Of a DNA stretch of 39,401 nt, positions 12,697 through 20,796 are shown piece by piece; the first letter of the stretch is position 1, and each line of letters opens with the position of its first letter. A model generated the notes under the pieces. That model saw only the letters and a list, made by a program, of their open reading frames with translations. It was not told where the DNA came from and did no database searches. The stretch is from Oscillospiraceae bacterium (GTDB taxonomy: Bacteria; Bacillota; Clostridia; Oscillospirales; CAG-272): positions 1 through 39,401 of the forward strand of contig SVQT01000016.1 in assembly GCA_015065215.1 (NCBI GenBank), in the 5' to 3' direction. The translations under genes were made by a program, and so were the position numbers.

Positions 12697-14535
12697 TTAT
12701 TTTTGCTGCATGGCGCGTCTGAGGCGCATGGTCTCCTTCATGCGCAGTTCGGTATTCAAAATCTTTTTGCGCAGTCTGATCGACTTGGGTGTGACCTCGA
12801 TCAATTCATCGTCGGTGATGAACTCAATGGCCTCCTCCAGTGAGAAGATGACCGGCGGGGTCAGCAGCAGCTTTTCGTCGGCACCCTTCGAGCGGATGGC
12901 TGTCAGCTTCTTTTCATCGCAGGGATTGAGCGCAATATCGTCATTTTTGGGATTCTCGCCCACGATCATGCCCTCATAGACCTCGGTCTGGGGGCCGACA
13001 AACAGATTGCCGCGCTCCTGGCAGTGGAAGAGGCCGTAGCGTGTGGTAACACCGGCTTTAGAGGCCACCAACGCGCCGGTAAAGCGCATGGGGATCTCGC
13101 CGCGATAGGGCTGATAGCTGTCAAAAATGGTGTTGATCACACCCTCGCCGTGGGTGGCGGTCATAAACTCAGAGCGATAGCCAATCAGGCAGCGGGAGGG
13201 GATCAGATATTCAATACGGGTACGGTCACCGATCGGGTTCATTTCCAAAAGGTCACCCTTGCGCTGTCCCAGCTTTTCTACAACCGGGCCGACAAATTCC
13301 TGGGGAACATCCAGCAGTACCTTCTCAAAGGGCTCGCACTTGACGCCGTCAATATCACGGTAGAGCACGCGGGGGTTAGAGCAGCAAAGCTCATATCCCT
13401 CACGGCGCATATTTTCGATCAGGATCGAGAGATGCATTTCGCCGCGGCCCGCTACCTGGAACTCATCGGTGGTCTCGCCATCCGATACGCGCAGTGACAT
13501 ATCGCGTAAGGTTTCCCGGTAAAGCCGCTCACGGAGCTGGCGGGAGGTCACGAATTTGCCCTCCTTGCCGGCAAGCGGACTGGTGTTGACCGCAAAGGTC
13601 ATTTCCATGGTGGGCTCACTGACCTTAACGAATTCCAGCGGCTCCACGCAGGCGGTGGAGGTCACGGTATCGCCGATCGAAATATCGCCGGCGCCCGAGA
13701 AGCAGACAATATCGCCCATTTTGGCGCTCTCTACCGGTACGCGGACCAGCCCGTCAATCTGATAGATCGAAACGATCTTGGTCATTTTGGGGGCGGCGTC
13801 AGAGTGATAGTTGCAGATCATGGCGGTCTGATTTTGCTTTAGGGTGCCGCGCTCAATACGGCCGATGCCAATGCGGCCCACATAGTCGTTATAGTCGATC
13901 GAGGAGACCAGTAGCTGTAGCTCGCCGTTCTCGTCACCCACGGGGCAGGGGATATAGTCCAGAACGGTATCAAAAAGAGGGGTCAGATCCACACCCTCCT
14001 CGTCCGCTGAGCGGGTGGCGGTGCCGGCACGGCCGGAGCAGTAAAGCATGGGGCTGTCCAACTGCTCGTCGGTGGCGTTCAGATCCATCAAAAGCTCCAG
14101 AATTTCATCCTCCACCTGGCCAAGGCGGGCGTCAGGCTTGTCGATCTTGTTGATGACCACAATGACACGGTGGTTCAGCTCTAGGGCACGCTGTAGGACA
14201 AAGCGGGTCTGGGGCATGGGTCCCTCGGCCGCGTCTACCAGCAAAATAACACCGTTGACCATTTTGAGGATGCGTTCTACCTCGCCGCCAAAGTCTGCGT
14301 GGCCGGGGGTATCGATGATGTTGATCTTCACATCCTTATAGTGCACGGCGGTGTTCTTGGCCAGAATGGTAATGCCGCGCTCCTTTTCAATGTCGCCCGA
14401 GTCCATCACGCGGGTTACCGTTTCCTGGTTTTCACGGTAGATGCCGCCTTGCTTTAGCATTTGGTCTACCAGCGTGGTCTTGCCGTGGTCAACGTGGGCG
14501 ATGATTGCCACATTGCGCAGATCCTCTCTCAACAT
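12697..14535 (-). CDS. typA: Ribosome-associated translational GTPase TypA/BipA
   Basis: The 612-residue length is normal for the family. The GTPase domain holds the P-loop AHVDHGKT (residues about 14-21), the switch region RGITILAKN, DTPGHADF, and the NKID specificity motif. Domain II (GRIGIGRIERGTLK), an EF-G-like domain III/V region (VAGRGEMHLSILIENMRREGYEL) and the BipA-specific C-terminal domain (HCQERGNLFVGPQTEVYEGM, ending in RLRRAMQQK) follow. TypA binds the 70S ribosome and helps assembly and translation under cold or other stress. It has its own promoter and a GAGG ribosome binding site. No anomalies are seen. Confidence 0.97.
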   Translation of the reverse strand: MLREDLRNVAIIAHVDHGKTTLVDQMLKQGGIYRENQETVTRVMDSGDIEKERGITILAKNTAVHYKDVKINIIDTPGHADFGGEVERILKMVNGVILLVDAAEGPMPQTRFVLQRALELNHRVIVVINKIDKPDARLGQVEDEILELLMDLNATDEQLDSPMLYCSGRAGTATRSADEEGVDLTPLFDTVLDYIPCPVGDENGELQLLVSSIDYNDYVGRIGIGRIERGTLKQNQTAMICNYHSDAAPKMTKIVSIYQIDGLVRVPVESAKMGDIVCFSGAGDISIGDTVTSTACVEPLEFVKVSEPTMEMTFAVNTSPLAGKEGKFVTSRQLRERLYRETLRDMSLRVSDGETTDEFQVAGRGEMHLSILIENMRREGYELCCSNPRVLYRDIDGVKCEPFEKVLLDVPQEFVGPVVEKLGQRKGDLLEMNPIGDRTRIEYLIPSRCLIGYRSEFMTATHGEGVINTIFDSYQPYRGEIPMRFTGALVASKAGVTTRYGLFHCQERGNLFVGPQTEVYEGMIVGENPKNDDIALNPCDEKKLTAIRSKGADEKLLLTPPVIFSLEEAIEFITDDELIEVTPKSIRLRKKILNTELRMKETMRLRRAMQQK

Positions 14536-14579
14536 ACTGCTTTACCTCACAATTTACAAATTTCTTCAAACAAACATAT

Positions 14580-14608
14580 ATTATATCACTTTTTTGCGTT
14601 TTTGCCAA
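14580..14608 (-). promoter_or_regulatory. typA promoter
   Basis: On the minus strand TTGGCA (14608-14603) and TATAAT (14585-14580) are 17 bp apart, giving a leader of about 40 bases. Confidence 0.8.
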
Positions 14609-14666
14609 TAGGGAGAGCGACAATTTTTTTGAAAAACAAGATTTTTTTGTTGTTGTAATTGACGGG

Positions 14667-14708
14667 AAAAAGGCACCCGCGGCAATTGCTTGCCGCGGGT
14701 GCCTTTTT
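14667..14708 (-). terminator. Terminator after the 51-residue protein gene
   Basis: The arms AAAAAGGCACCCGCGGCA and TGCCGCGGGTGCCTTTTT have a six-base loop, form a strong stem, and have T runs on either strand. A second hairpin (AACCG..CACTT/AAGTG..CGGTT, 14732-14754) lies in the 3' untranslated part just before it. Confidence 0.88.
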
Positions 14709-14814
14709 GCTTGTAGCCTTTAGGGCAGATCAACCGGCACTTGAAGTGGCGGTTGTGCTTTTTAAAAGAGATCGTGATCGGCGGCACCCTGTCAAAGCGG
14801 GCCCGCCCTGGCGG

Positions 14815-14970
14815 TTATGTGTCGGTTGGCTCCTTCTTTTTGCGTGGGCAACGCTTTTGCTGCTCTTTGTCACGCAGGATGCGGGCAAGATTTTTGGTGG
14901 CCAGCTTTAGCTCCACGGCGCTTTTGTCGGGGTTGGGGGTGATTTTTTTGGTGGGCTGCTTGCGGTTCAT
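14815..14970 (-). CDS. Small basic protein of 51 residues, unknown function
   Basis: The frame begins with ATG at 14970 and ends with TAA at 14815-14817. It starts MNRKQPTKKITPNPDKSAVE, has a helical middle (LKLATKNLARILRDKEQQKR) and ends with a Lys/Arg tail and PTDT. GGAGG lies nine bases before the ATG. A near-perfect promoter (15004-15032) and a strong terminator (14667-14708) frame it, which supports a real single-gene unit even though it is short. The charge suggests contact with nucleic acid or the ribosome (inference). No family is recognised. Confidence 0.72.
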   Translation of the reverse strand: MNRKQPTKKITPNPDKSAVELKLATKNLARILRDKEQQKRCPRKKKEPTDT

Positions 14971-15003
14971 TTTTTGCTTCCTCCGTGGATTTGATACATG
15001 CCT

Positions 15004-15032
15004 ATTATACCCTTAAAAAAGGCAACCGTCAA
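15004..15032 (-). promoter_or_regulatory. Promoter of the 51-residue protein gene
   Basis: On the minus strand TTGACG (15032-15027) and TATAAT (15009-15004) have a 17-bp spacer. The start codon follows about 34 bases after the -10 box. Confidence 0.85.
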
Positions 15033-15130
15033 CGGGTTCGGCAAAAAGTTACAAAACATTCGCAAATCTTACAATCTGGCCGAAGTGTAAGAAAACGCCA
15101 ATTTCTTTGCCAATTTCTTTTGATTGGCGA

Positions 15131-15159
15131 TTGACAAAAAAAGCGTTTTATGGTATAAT
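15131..15159 (+). promoter_or_regulatory. Consensus promoter of the glycyl radical enzyme operon
   Basis: TTGACA (15131-15136) and TATAAT (15154-15159), spacer 17 bp, form a perfect SigA promoter. GTGCGA (15175-15180) and TCGCAC (15195-15200) form an inverted repeat just past the expected transcription start and could be an operator. Confidence 0.92.
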
Positions 15160-15214
15160 GGCATTATCGTTAATGTGCGATCGAAACATATGGTTCGCAC
15201 AGAAAGGAAACGCA

Positions 15215-17188
15215 ATGAACGAAAAACTGTATTCCTTTATTTTGAACAAAAAACATAGGGCCTTCCGTCACGAGGTTGACCGGGATTTTGCCACCGCCTT
15301 TTCCGCCGCGGGAACCCCGTATGCCGAGCGGATCACGGCCCGGTTTGAAGAGCTGATGGCGGCACAGGAGCCCCATATTTTGGAAGGGGAGCAGATCGTG
15401 CTGCTTCGCACCACCGCAAAGACCCCCGATGTGCTGACCGAGGCGGAGTGGGAGGCTTATCGTGCCGAGCACGGCTATGTGCATGAGCTGGGATATACCT
15501 CTAATCTTTGCGGTGACTATGCCGGTATCATTGCCGCCGGTCTGGATGCGATCCGTGAAACCGCGGATGCCTATGGCAAGCGTGAGATCGACGCTATCTT
15601 TGCCCTTTGTGACCGTTACATTGCCGAGGCGGAACACCTGGGGCGGCATGATGTTGTGGAGGTGCTGCGGCAGATTCCTCACAAGGGTGCCAGGACCTTG
15701 CGTGAGGCGTTGCAGTTTTTCCGCATTCTGCATTTCTCGCTTTGGCTGGAGGGGTGCTATCACAATACGGTAGGTCGTTTTGACCAGTACATGTACCCCT
15801 ATTTTGCGGGGGATCTTGCCACGGGGCGCCTCTCTGAGGCCGAAGCGGAGGCTTTGGTGGAGGATTTCTTCCTTTCCTTTAACAAGGATAGCGACCTTTA
15901 CCCCGGTGTACAGCAGGGTGACAACGGCCAGAGCATGGTGCTGGGCGGCTGTAACGCCGCGGGGGAGGACTGCTTCAACGCGCTGTCCGCCATTTGCCTG
16001 CGTGCCAGCAAAAAGCTTTTGATGATCGACCCCAAGATCAATTTGCGTGTATCGAAAAAGACCCCCATCGAGGTCTATCGCCTGGGCAGCGAGCTGACCA
16101 AGGCCGGCCTTGGCTTTCCCCAGTACAGCAACGACGATGTGGTGATCCCCGCCCTGAAGGCGATGGGTTATGCCCACGAGGATGCCTGTGACTATGTGGT
16201 TGCCGCTTGTTGGGAGTTCATTATTCCCAAATACGGCTATGAAATTGTCAATGCCGGCGCGCTCAATTTCCCGGCTGTGGTCAGCAAGGTAATTGAGGAA
16301 AAGCTGCCCAACGCTATGAGTTTTGAGGGCTTTATGGAAGATGTGGATGCCGCCGTGAAGCGTGAGGCCACCGCTATGACCGCCATGAAATCGGCGGCGC
16401 CCTTCCTGCCCTCCCCCTTGATGGATCTGCTGATTACCGAGCGCCGTTACCGCAACTTCGGCTTCCACGGTACCGGTATCGCCTCCGCGGCGGATGCGTT
16501 GGCGGCGGTGAACACCCATGTTTTTGAGAAAAAGGATGTTACGGTCGAAAGACTGCTGGCCGGTCTTGCGAGTGACTTTGCCACCGACCCCGATTTGCTC
16601 CGCTTGCTTCGCTATGAATCCCCCAAAATGGGCTGCGATAACGATGCGGTTGACAGCCTGGCTGTCCGCCTATTGGATGACTATGCTGACGGCCTTGCCG
16701 GGCACAAAAACGCGTACGGCGGCATCTACCGCGCCGGTACCGGCACCGCCATGTATTATCTGTGGCACGCCGCTGAGGTGGGCGCCACCGCAGACGGACG
16801 CCGCCGCGGAGAGCCCTTCGGCACCAATTTCTCCCCCAATCTGTTCGCCAAGATCGACGGCCCGACCTCGGTGGTCCGCTCCTTTACCAAGCCGCACACC
16901 GATAGGGTGTGCAACGGCGGTCCGCTGACGCTGGAGTTTGCCGCCTCGATGTTCAAAGCGCCTGACAGCATTGATAAGCTGGCCGAGCTGGTACGCTTCT
17001 TCGTGCGCAAGGGCGGACATCAGCTACAGCTCAACGCCGTGAATGCCGACAAGATGAGGGCGGCGCAAATGCACCCAGAGCAGTACGCCCAATTGGTGGT
17101 GCGCATCTGGGGCTGGAGCGCGTATTTCGTGGAGCTGGATAAAGAGTATCAGGATCACGTCATCGCCCGTCAGGAATATACCGTTTGA
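15215..17188 (+). CDS. Glycyl radical enzyme of unassigned substrate
   Basis: The product has 657 residues, shorter than the usual 760-850 of pyruvate formate-lyase or diol dehydratases. The C-terminal radical loop is RIWGWSAYF (radical Gly633), a variant of the common RVxGYxAxF. The thiyl-radical Cys is Cys332 in AACWEFIIP. The C-x-E pattern (Glu334) is the one found in dehydratase-type members and absent from pyruvate formate-lyase, which has Cys-Cys. Flanking motifs (GGCNAAGEDCFNALS, GLGFPQYSNDD) also follow the family. The next gene is a dedicated activase, nine bases downstream. The operon continues with a HAD phosphatase and two glycosidase-type proteins. A C-O lyase acting on a sugar, polyol or sugar acid is the best guess; the substrate is unknown. 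Confidence 0.9.
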   Translation: MNEKLYSFILNKKHRAFRHEVDRDFATAFSAAGTPYAERITARFEELMAAQEPHILEGEQIVLLRTTAKTPDVLTEAEWEAYRAEHGYVHELGYTSNLCGDYAGIIAAGLDAIRETADAYGKREIDAIFALCDRYIAEAEHLGRHDVVEVLRQIPHKGARTLREALQFFRILHFSLWLEGCYHNTVGRFDQYMYPYFAGDLATGRLSEAEAEALVEDFFLSFNKDSDLYPGVQQGDNGQSMVLGGCNAAGEDCFNALSAICLRASKKLLMIDPKINLRVSKKTPIEVYRLGSELTKAGLGFPQYSNDDVVIPALKAMGYAHEDACDYVVAACWEFIIPKYGYEIVNAGALNFPAVVSKVIEEKLPNAMSFEGFMEDVDAAVKREATAMTAMKSAAPFLPSPLMDLLITERRYRNFGFHGTGIASAADALAAVNTHVFEKKDVTVERLLAGLASDFATDPDLLRLLRYESPKMGCDNDAVDSLAVRLLDDYADGLAGHKNAYGGIYRAGTGTAMYYLWHAAEVGATADGRRRGEPFGTNFSPNLFAKIDGPTSVVRSFTKPHTDRVCNGGPLTLEFAASMFKAPDSIDKLAELVRFFVRKGGHQLQLNAVNADKMRAAQMHPEQYAQLVVRIWGWSAYFVELDKEYQDHVIARQEYTV

Positions 17189-17197
17189 TCAAAAAGT

Positions 17198-18028
17198 ATG
17201 CTAACGGGTCATATTTTCGACATCAAAGAGTTCTCGGTCAATGATGGTCCCGGCGTGCGCACCACTGTTTTTTTCAAGGGGTGTCCCTTGCGTTGCGTGT
17301 GGTGCCACAATCCTGAGGGGCTGGAGCCCGGCAGAGGCGTGTTGGTTCGCCAACGGGGCTGTCTGCAATGCGGCAGATGCCGGCAAGGCTGTGATCATCC
17401 GGATTGCAGGGGGCTTGAACGCTGTCTGCATGCCTGCCCGGCGGGACTGGTAGAGGAAATTGGCAAGGTGTGGGAGGTTGACGCCTTGGCCAAGCGCCTT
17501 TTGCGGGATGCGGATCTGTTTGAAAGCGCCGGCGGCGGTATAACGCTTTCCGGCGGGGAACCGCTGATGCAACACGCCTTTGCCGCCGCGCTTTTGCGAA
17601 AGCTGCCGGTGCACAAGGCCATCGAGACCTCCGGTTTTGCCAGCGCTGAGGTGTTTGACAAAATCATTGGTCTTGTGGACTACGTGATGATGGATATAAA
17701 ATTGGCCGATGGAGAAGCCCATCGCCGCTATACCGGCGCGGATAACCGCCCGATCTTAGAGAATTTTAAGCGCTTGCGCCAAAGCGGCAAGCCTTATCTT
17801 GTCCGTGTGCCGCTGATTCCCGGCATTACCGATACTGAGAAAAATTTGCGGGAAATCGCTACCATTGTGGGGGATTCGCCGGTAGAACTGCTCCCGTATA
17901 ACCGCATGGCGGGGGCAAAATACCCCTTGGTGGGGAAGACCTTCACCGATATGATAAAACAAGGCCAAAACAGCGAGATCGACCTTTCGCTGTTTCAAAA
18001 CGCTACGCTGCGCAGTGACGCGCATTAA
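17198..18028 (+). CDS. Glycyl-radical enzyme activating enzyme (radical SAM)
   Basis: The product has 276 residues. The radical-SAM cluster motif GCPLRCVWCHNPEG (C-x3-C-x2-C) is near residues 29-40. A Cys-rich insert (CLQCGRCRQGC, then CLHACPAG) gives the extra ferredoxin-like cluster region seen in activases of non-PFL glycyl radical enzymes. TLSGGEPLMQ binds SAM, and MDIKLADGEAHRRYTG is typical of PflA-like proteins. It makes the glycyl radical on the enzyme encoded just upstream. The start has a weak ribosome binding site nine bases after the stop of that gene, so translation is probably coupled. It is oxygen-sensitive, which fits an anaerobic host. Confidence 0.95.
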   Translation: MLTGHIFDIKEFSVNDGPGVRTTVFFKGCPLRCVWCHNPEGLEPGRGVLVRQRGCLQCGRCRQGCDHPDCRGLERCLHACPAGLVEEIGKVWEVDALAKRLLRDADLFESAGGGITLSGGEPLMQHAFAAALLRKLPVHKAIETSGFASAEVFDKIIGLVDYVMMDIKLADGEAHRRYTGADNRPILENFKRLRQSGKPYLVRVPLIPGITDTEKNLREIATIVGDSPVELLPYNRMAGAKYPLVGKTFTDMIKQGQNSEIDLSLFQNATLRSDAH

Positions 18029-18037
18029 GGAGGAGCT

Positions 18038-18718
18038 ATGAAAAAAGCAGTCATTTTTGATTTTAATGGCACTTTGTTTGCGGATTCCGACAAGCACCGT
18101 GAGGGCTGGAAACGCTTTTTGGCCAAGTACGGCTTGGACGTGGACGACGAGGAGCTGCGCACCCATTATCTGGGGCGTACGAATCCTTATATTCTCAAGC
18201 GCGTATTCGGCGAGGACCTTTCGCTCGAGTTGATCGCAGAGCGCACGCTGGAGAAGGAGGCCACCTACCGTCAATGCTGCATGGAGGATCCCGCCAGCTT
18301 CCACCTGATCGCGGGCGCTACTGCCTTTTTGGACTATCTGAAGGCGAGCGGCGTGGATTTCACCATCGCCACCGGCTCGGAATACTCCAACGTGGATTTC
18401 TATTTTGACAAGTTTGAGCTGGGCCGCTGGTTTGACCGCTCCCGCGTGGTACTGGATGACGGTAGCTTTCCCGGCAAGCCCGCCCCCGACGGCTATCTGC
18501 GTGCCGCCAAGGTGCTGGGGCGCGATCCTGCCGATTGCGTCGTGTTTGAGGATTCCATCTCCGGCGTGCGCGCCGCCCACGCGGCCGGCATCGGCAAGAC
18601 CGTTGCCATTACCACCGAGGTCAGCGCCGAGCGGCTCATGTCCTATCCGGGCGTGGTGATCGCCGAGCCGGATTTTACCAACATGATCGAGATTTTTGAG
18701 GGGGTTCTTTCCCAATGA
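18038..18718 (+). CDS. HAD-superfamily hydrolase, beta-phosphoglucomutase-like
   Basis: The 226-residue product has a HAD core with an alpha-helical cap (subfamily IA). Motif I is FDFNGTLF (Asp8 nucleophile); the usual second Asp is Asn10, so the acid/base step may differ. Motif II is the Thr/Ser in TIATGS, motif III is the Lys in GKPAPDG, and motif IV is VVFEDSISGVRAAHAAG. The relatives are sugar-phosphate phosphatases and beta-phosphoglucomutase. It follows the activase with AAGGAGG and overlaps the next gene by ATGA. Within this operon it could dephosphorylate or isomerise the sugar phosphate made from the glycan, or clear a damaged product. The substrate cannot be read. Confidence 0.88.
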   Translation: MKKAVIFDFNGTLFADSDKHREGWKRFLAKYGLDVDDEELRTHYLGRTNPYILKRVFGEDLSLELIAERTLEKEATYRQCCMEDPASFHLIAGATAFLDYLKASGVDFTIATGSEYSNVDFYFDKFELGRWFDRSRVVLDDGSFPGKPAPDGYLRAAKVLGRDPADCVVFEDSISGVRAAHAAGIGKTVAITTEVSAERLMSYPGVVIAEPDFTNMIEIFEGVLSQ

Positions 18719-20754
18719 TCCTGCAAAGCATCAACGTAGCGGTAAAAACCGCGGACGGTAACGAATTTTCGTTACATAAGGGCAAGGGCGGCGGCTATTC
18801 CTGCCGCTGGGCCGAGGCCAATGTGGGCTATACCGCGCTGGACGGTGGCTATGTGCTGTGGGCAAATGCCGGGCTGAAAAAGGAGACCGCGCGCTTTGAC
18901 GCGCAGGATGCGATCACGCTGCGCTTTGCGCAAGGGAACGTCCCTTACCTTGCTTACTATATGCGCTGCTCCTATTGGTGCCGCCCCGCCTTTGGCGTGG
19001 ATCTGACGGCGGTGCCGAAGCGCACGCAAGCGCTTCTTTATAAGGAGGGAAGCACCTGGCGCGTGCTCTGGTCGCTTTGCGGCGATGTGTTCAACTGCAC
19101 CTTGCAGGGCGGCGAGCAGGGGCTGGAGGCGAAGATCGCCCCCTGGTCGGATGGCGAGGCTGTACTGGAGAAAATGCCTGTTTTACTGCATTTTTCCGGC
19201 AAAGAGCCCCACACGGTATTGGAAAAGACAGCAAAAGCCGCCGCAAAGCTGCTGAACGGCAGAGTGACTACGGTCTATGAAAAGCCATTCCCTGAACTGT
19301 TTGAATACCTGGGCTGGTGCTCCTGGGATGCTATGCGCGTTCACATCAGCGAGCAGGGCTTGTTGGTTAAGGTGGCAGAGCTCAAGGAAAAGGGCATCCC
19401 TGTGCGCTGGTGCATTCTGGACGATATGTGGGCCCACGTGAAGGGCATCAAGGGCTTGCCCGAGGAGATGACGACACACGATATGGTCAAGATCATGCAC
19501 CAGAGCACCCTGCACGCGCTGGAGGCCGATCCCGACCGTTTTCCAAACGGCCTTGCGGGCGCCATCGAAAAGCTGCATAACGAGGGATTGCGGGTGGGCG
19601 TGTGGTATCCCACCACCGGCTACTGGAAGGGCGTTGACCCCGAGGGACCTCTTGCCGCCGAGCTTGCCGACATTCTGGAAATGCTCCCCAACGAAAACCT
19701 TCTGGTAAAGCCTAACGCCGAGGCGGCGAACCGCTTTCACAATGCGATACAGGATATGCTAAAGGATGCGGGCGCCGACTTCGTCAAGGTGGATAATCAG
19801 ACCCATTATAAGAACAAATACAGCCCCGTACATCCGGTGGGTGTTGTGGCAAAGGCGGTTCAGAATGCCATCGAGGATGTGACCGAGGCGCATTTCGGTA
19901 ACGCGCTGATCAACTGCATGGGTATGGGCAACGAAAGCATGTGGAACCGCCGCAAAAGTGCCGTTTCCCGTTGCTCGGGTGACTTTCAGCCCGAGAACCG
20001 TGAATGGTTTGCCAAGCACATCCAGCAATGCGCCTACAATTCCTTGTTCCAAGGTCAGTTCCATTACAGCGACTGGGATATGTGGTGGACCGATGACGAG
20101 CAGGCCCTGAAAAACAGTGTCTGCCGCGCCGTTTCCGGCGGACCCATTTATGTAAGTGATAAGATCGGACGCTCCCGCCCTGAGGCGCTAAAGCCGCTGT
20201 GCTTTGCCGACGGCCGGATCCTGCGTGCCGACGGGCAGGCCACCCCGATTGCGCGTTGCCTGCTGGAAAACCCCACCGTCTCTCACGCGCCGCTCTTTAT
20301 TTTCAATAAGGCCAACGGCTGTGGCGTGGTGGCGGCCTTTAATATTCACGCCGAGAACCAAGCGCAGGAAGGGTGGCTGTCACCTGCCGACTTAAAGCTA
20401 CCGGCGGGCCGCTATCTGGTACGTGAGCAGCTGCGTGGCGAGACCCGCGTGCTGGAAAAGGGAGAAACGCTTTCGGTGTCTCTTGCCGATAACGACGCTT
20501 TCGCGTTGTATATCTTCTATTCGCTCAAGGGGAATGTTACCCCTCTTGGCCGTGTGGATAAATTCATTTCCCCCAAGGCCTTGCTCGGTCGCAATGCCAA
20601 GGGTGTCAAGCTCTATGAGGGCGGCCCCGTGGCCTTTGTCGGTGTGGATTTCATCGCCACCAACAAGCGTGAGCGCGTAGAAGGCGAAAAAATGGGTAAT
20701 ATAACGGTTTTCGCACTGGAAAAGGATGAGACCGCAATCCGTTATTTGCAGTAA
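18715..20754 (+). CDS. GH36-like protein, raffinose synthase/Sip1 group (alpha-galactosidase type)
   Basis: The product has 679 residues. An N-terminal beta-sandwich (about 1-190) is followed by the TIM barrel, with FEYLGWCSWDAM and IPVRWCILDDMWAH typical of the raffinose synthase/seed-imbibition group. ADFVKVDNQ carries the likely nucleophile Asp360. HYSDWDMWWT (Asp453/Asp455) is the next conserved loop, and a C-terminal beta domain with FNIHAENQAQ follows. There is no signal peptide, so it works on oligosaccharides in the cytosol, probably releasing or transferring alpha-galactose. It shares ATGA with the HAD gene before it. True substrate specificity could differ from galactose. Confidence 0.85.
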   Translation: MILQSINVAVKTADGNEFSLHKGKGGGYSCRWAEANVGYTALDGGYVLWANAGLKKETARFDAQDAITLRFAQGNVPYLAYYMRCSYWCRPAFGVDLTAVPKRTQALLYKEGSTWRVLWSLCGDVFNCTLQGGEQGLEAKIAPWSDGEAVLEKMPVLLHFSGKEPHTVLEKTAKAAAKLLNGRVTTVYEKPFPELFEYLGWCSWDAMRVHISEQGLLVKVAELKEKGIPVRWCILDDMWAHVKGIKGLPEEMTTHDMVKIMHQSTLHALEADPDRFPNGLAGAIEKLHNEGLRVGVWYPTTGYWKGVDPEGPLAAELADILEMLPNENLLVKPNAEAANRFHNAIQDMLKDAGADFVKVDNQTHYKNKYSPVHPVGVVAKAVQNAIEDVTEAHFGNALINCMGMGNESMWNRRKSAVSRCSGDFQPENREWFAKHIQQCAYNSLFQGQFHYSDWDMWWTDDEQALKNSVCRAVSGGPIYVSDKIGRSRPEALKPLCFADGRILRADGQATPIARCLLENPTVSHAPLFIFNKANGCGVVAAFNIHAENQAQEGWLSPADLKLPAGRYLVREQLRGETRVLEKGETLSVSLADNDAFALYIFYSLKGNVTPLGRVDKFISPKALLGRNAKGVKLYEGGPVAFVGVDFIATNKRERVEGEKMGNITVFALEKDETAIRYLQ

Positions 20755-20796
20755 AATCAATACCGTTTCGGTACTATTTTAAAGGAGAGTGTAAAG

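Noticed and set aside
14581-14787. 68-codon minus-strand frame between typA and the small basic protein gene
   Set aside because: It reads through a strong terminator and the typA promoter and has no usable ribosome binding site.
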